Source: Phycisphaerae bacterium (GTDB taxonomy: Bacteria; Planctomycetota; Phycisphaerae; SM23-33). From it: a DNA stretch of 6,246 nucleotides. The position numbers and the translations under genes are program-made. The notes beneath the pieces are model-generated. The model made no database searches and had not been told where the DNA came from. It worked only from the letters and a program-made list of their open reading frames with translations. The stretch spans positions 1 to 6,246 of the forward strand of contig JASLZV010000119.1 of the NCBI GenBank assembly GCA_030754715.1. Direction: 5' to 3'. Shown in pieces: positions 5,137 through 6,246 of the stretch (its first letter is position 1; the number at the start of each line of letters is the position of its first letter).

Positions 5137-6246
5137 CTATTTCTTCTCGTTGAGCAGCTTGACCATTCCTCTGCCCAGCACGTCGCCGACGTTCAGATAG
5201 GTCTCGGCGTTTCCGTTGTAGTGAAAGCCCTGATCTCTCGGCGAGACTGACGCATCTTTCCAGAAGCCGCGGGTCTCGACAGTCAAAACGTTGCCGGCGA
5301 ACTGCGGGTACTTTCCCTTCTCGCCGCTGACGGCGAGTTGGGCCTTCGCTACCGTCACGTGCGGGCCTTCCATCTTCCAGCCGCCGAATCCGATAGTCGC
5401 GATCACGAACGGCGCTTTGGGCGCCTTGAATTCGGCCCGGTAGGCCTTTATGAGGCTGACCAGATTCTGCTCGTAACGGCTGGCGTGTGCGGCGTTTCCG
5501 TCTTTGTGTCCCTGCCACCAGGCGAATCCGGCTATTTCGTAGCCGCGGTCCTTGTATTGTGGGAAATGCTCGTCGAAGTTGTCCAGTACGTCATGGGTGG
5601 CTTTGACGAAATCGTCATACTGCTTGCCGGCGTACCAGTTGACCGGTTTCTTGGGCTGGCCTTTGATCCACGAAGGACAAGTGTCCTTGTATCCGGCGTA
5701 TGTCCGGCCGTCGAACGTGAATTCCTTGCTGCCGGGGGGCAGAATGTCCCAGCCCAGGGACCTGTTGCCTTGGGAGGCCTTTATGATGACCACCGGCTCG
5801 TCGTGGTAGTATCCCATGACGTGTCCGAACTGAAGTTCCGGTCCTATCGAGCTTGACCCGGCGCCGCAGCCGACGGTCAACCACTTGTTGGCCGTGGCGG
5901 TGACCACACCTTTGTACCAGACGTCTTTTCGCACCGTCCAGTTACCCTTGCCGTCGATCAGGTGAGGGAATTTCTTGTCGGCCTTCACCACCGTATCAAG
6001 CGTGCCGGGAAGGTCCGTTCGCCAGAACCACCCCAAACCGCCGGCGGCGCTGGTCAGGAACGTGATCTTGAACGGATACTTCTTGCCGGCGGTGAATTTA
6101 AAGCCGCTGCGCACCGGGTTCTTCTCGCCGACCTCTTTTCGATAGACTTCCTTGCCGGCGACTTCCATTATGTTCTGCGATGATGAGCCGTAGCCGGGGT
6201 TGAATTCGTAAACGCCGCCGGTCTTCATCTGTATCGAGCCCCTGAC
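5137..6246 (-). CDS. SASA-family (sialate O-acetylesterase-like) carbohydrate esterase, 5' end beyond window
   Basis: The visible 369 residues belong to a SASA-type (SGNH-like) esterase, expected to remove acetyl groups from glycans. The frame is open to base 6246, so the ATG at 6228 is probably internal; I number from it. Recognisable blocks are GNWTVRKDVWY (95-105), GPELQFGHVMG (129-139), EPVVIIKASQGNRSLGW (144-160), LPPGS, the GYEIAGFAWWQGHKDG block (229-244) and DQGFHYNGNAETY (332-344) with the presumed catalytic H336 (codon 5221-5223). Family members carry the Ser nucleophile in a GQSN block near the N-terminus, usually a few tens of residues before the R-D-V-W block. It is not seen here; residues 1-72 instead look like a PA14-type beta domain. 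The nucleophile therefore lies upstream of the window or is missing. The export signal is also out of view. It is the first visible gene of the operon, so deacetylation and desulfation probably act on one substrate. Confidence 0.82.
   Translation of the reverse strand, partial: VRGSIQMKTGGVYEFNPGYGSSSQNIMEVAGKEVYRKEVGEKNPVRSGFKFTAGKKYPFKITFLTSAAGGLGWFWRTDLPGTLDTVVKADKKFPHLIDGKGNWTVRKDVWYKGVVTATANKWLTVGCGAGSSSIGPELQFGHVMGYYHDEPVVIIKASQGNRSLGWDILPPGSKEFTFDGRTYAGYKDTCPSWIKGQPKKPVNWYAGKQYDDFVKATHDVLDNFDEHFPQYKDRGYEIAGFAWWQGHKDGNAAHASRYEQNLVSLIKAYRAEFKAPKAPFVIATIGFGGWKMEGPHVTVAKAQLAVSGEKGKYPQFAGNVLTVETRGFWKDASVSPRDQGFHYNGNAETYLNVGDVLGRGMVKLLNEKK
6013..6246 (-). other. PA14-like beta-rich segment at the visible N-terminus of the esterase
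   Basis: The segment reads as a strand ending in GGVYEF, a loop, a middle strand (NIMEVAGKEVYRKEV), then FKFTAGKKYPFKITFLTS and GLGWFWRTD. The pattern 'G-x-Y-x-F ... V-x-G-K ... F-x-A-G-K-x-Y-P-x-K-I-x ... L-x-W' is like PA14 carbohydrate-binding domains. The N-terminal edge is cut by the window. The assignment is by eye and moderate to weak. Confidence 0.4.

Noticed and set aside
4691..5518. A 275-residue minus-strand frame that contains the small gene and extends into the esterase gene.
   Set aside because: The extra N-terminal part is Arg/Gln-rich shadow sequence in another frame of a well-supported esterase. A strong AGGAAGGA site places the start at 5086.
5623..6160. Repeated CTTGCCGGCG (5623-5632, 6082-6091, 6151-6160), first read as a possible short repeat or protein-binding site.
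   Set aside because: All three copies are in frame and encode Ala-Gly-Lys with the same favoured codons in the esterase. The flanking bases differ.
1..6246. Mobile elements, CRISPR arrays, tRNA or rRNA genes.
   Set aside because: No direct-repeat array, transposase motif, terminal inverted repeats or RNA gene sequence was seen. Nearly every base is covered by the five minus-strand genes.

Overview
The window carries five genes, all on the minus strand and closely packed, so it reads as part of one operon transcribed from the right edge (base 6246) to the left edge (base 1). Gaps between genes are 50, 57 (48 if the earlier of two starts is used) and 38 bases, and the last junction is a 4-base ATGA overlap. 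Both end genes run off the window. No RNA gene, mobile element, CRISPR array, convincing promoter or terminator was seen.

In transcription order: (1) the C-terminal 369 residues of a sialate-O-acetylesterase-type (SASA family) carbohydrate esterase, preceded by a beta-rich, PA14-like stretch; (2) a 131-residue cytosolic-looking protein that I do not recognise; (3) a large Tat-exported type I sulfatase with two extra C-terminal beta-domains joined by a basic, proline-rich linker; (4) a compact 482-residue Tat-exported sulfatase; (5) the first 266 residues of a third Tat-exported sulfatase. All three sulfatases keep the formylglycine signature (C-S-P-T/S-R), the paired Asp metal ligands near the N-terminus, the GKWH motif and the later catalytic His. 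The two complete ones also keep the distal D-N-G and Lys.

Several Tat-signal arylsulfatases next to a SASA esterase, at fairly high GC, is typical of the PVC superphylum (Planctomycetes, Lentisphaerae, Kiritimatiellae). These bacteria devote many genes to sulfated polysaccharides. The lineage is inferred from gene content and protein style, since no marker gene is present. The likely joint job is removal of acetyl and sulfate groups from a sulfated glycan outside the cytoplasm, so that glycoside hydrolases encoded elsewhere can act. No glycoside hydrolase, transporter, regulator or sulfatase-maturating enzyme lies in the window.

The points most worth a second look are the unrecognised 131-residue gene inside the operon, the esterase whose nucleophile block is not visible where it is expected, and the multidomain layout of the large sulfatase.
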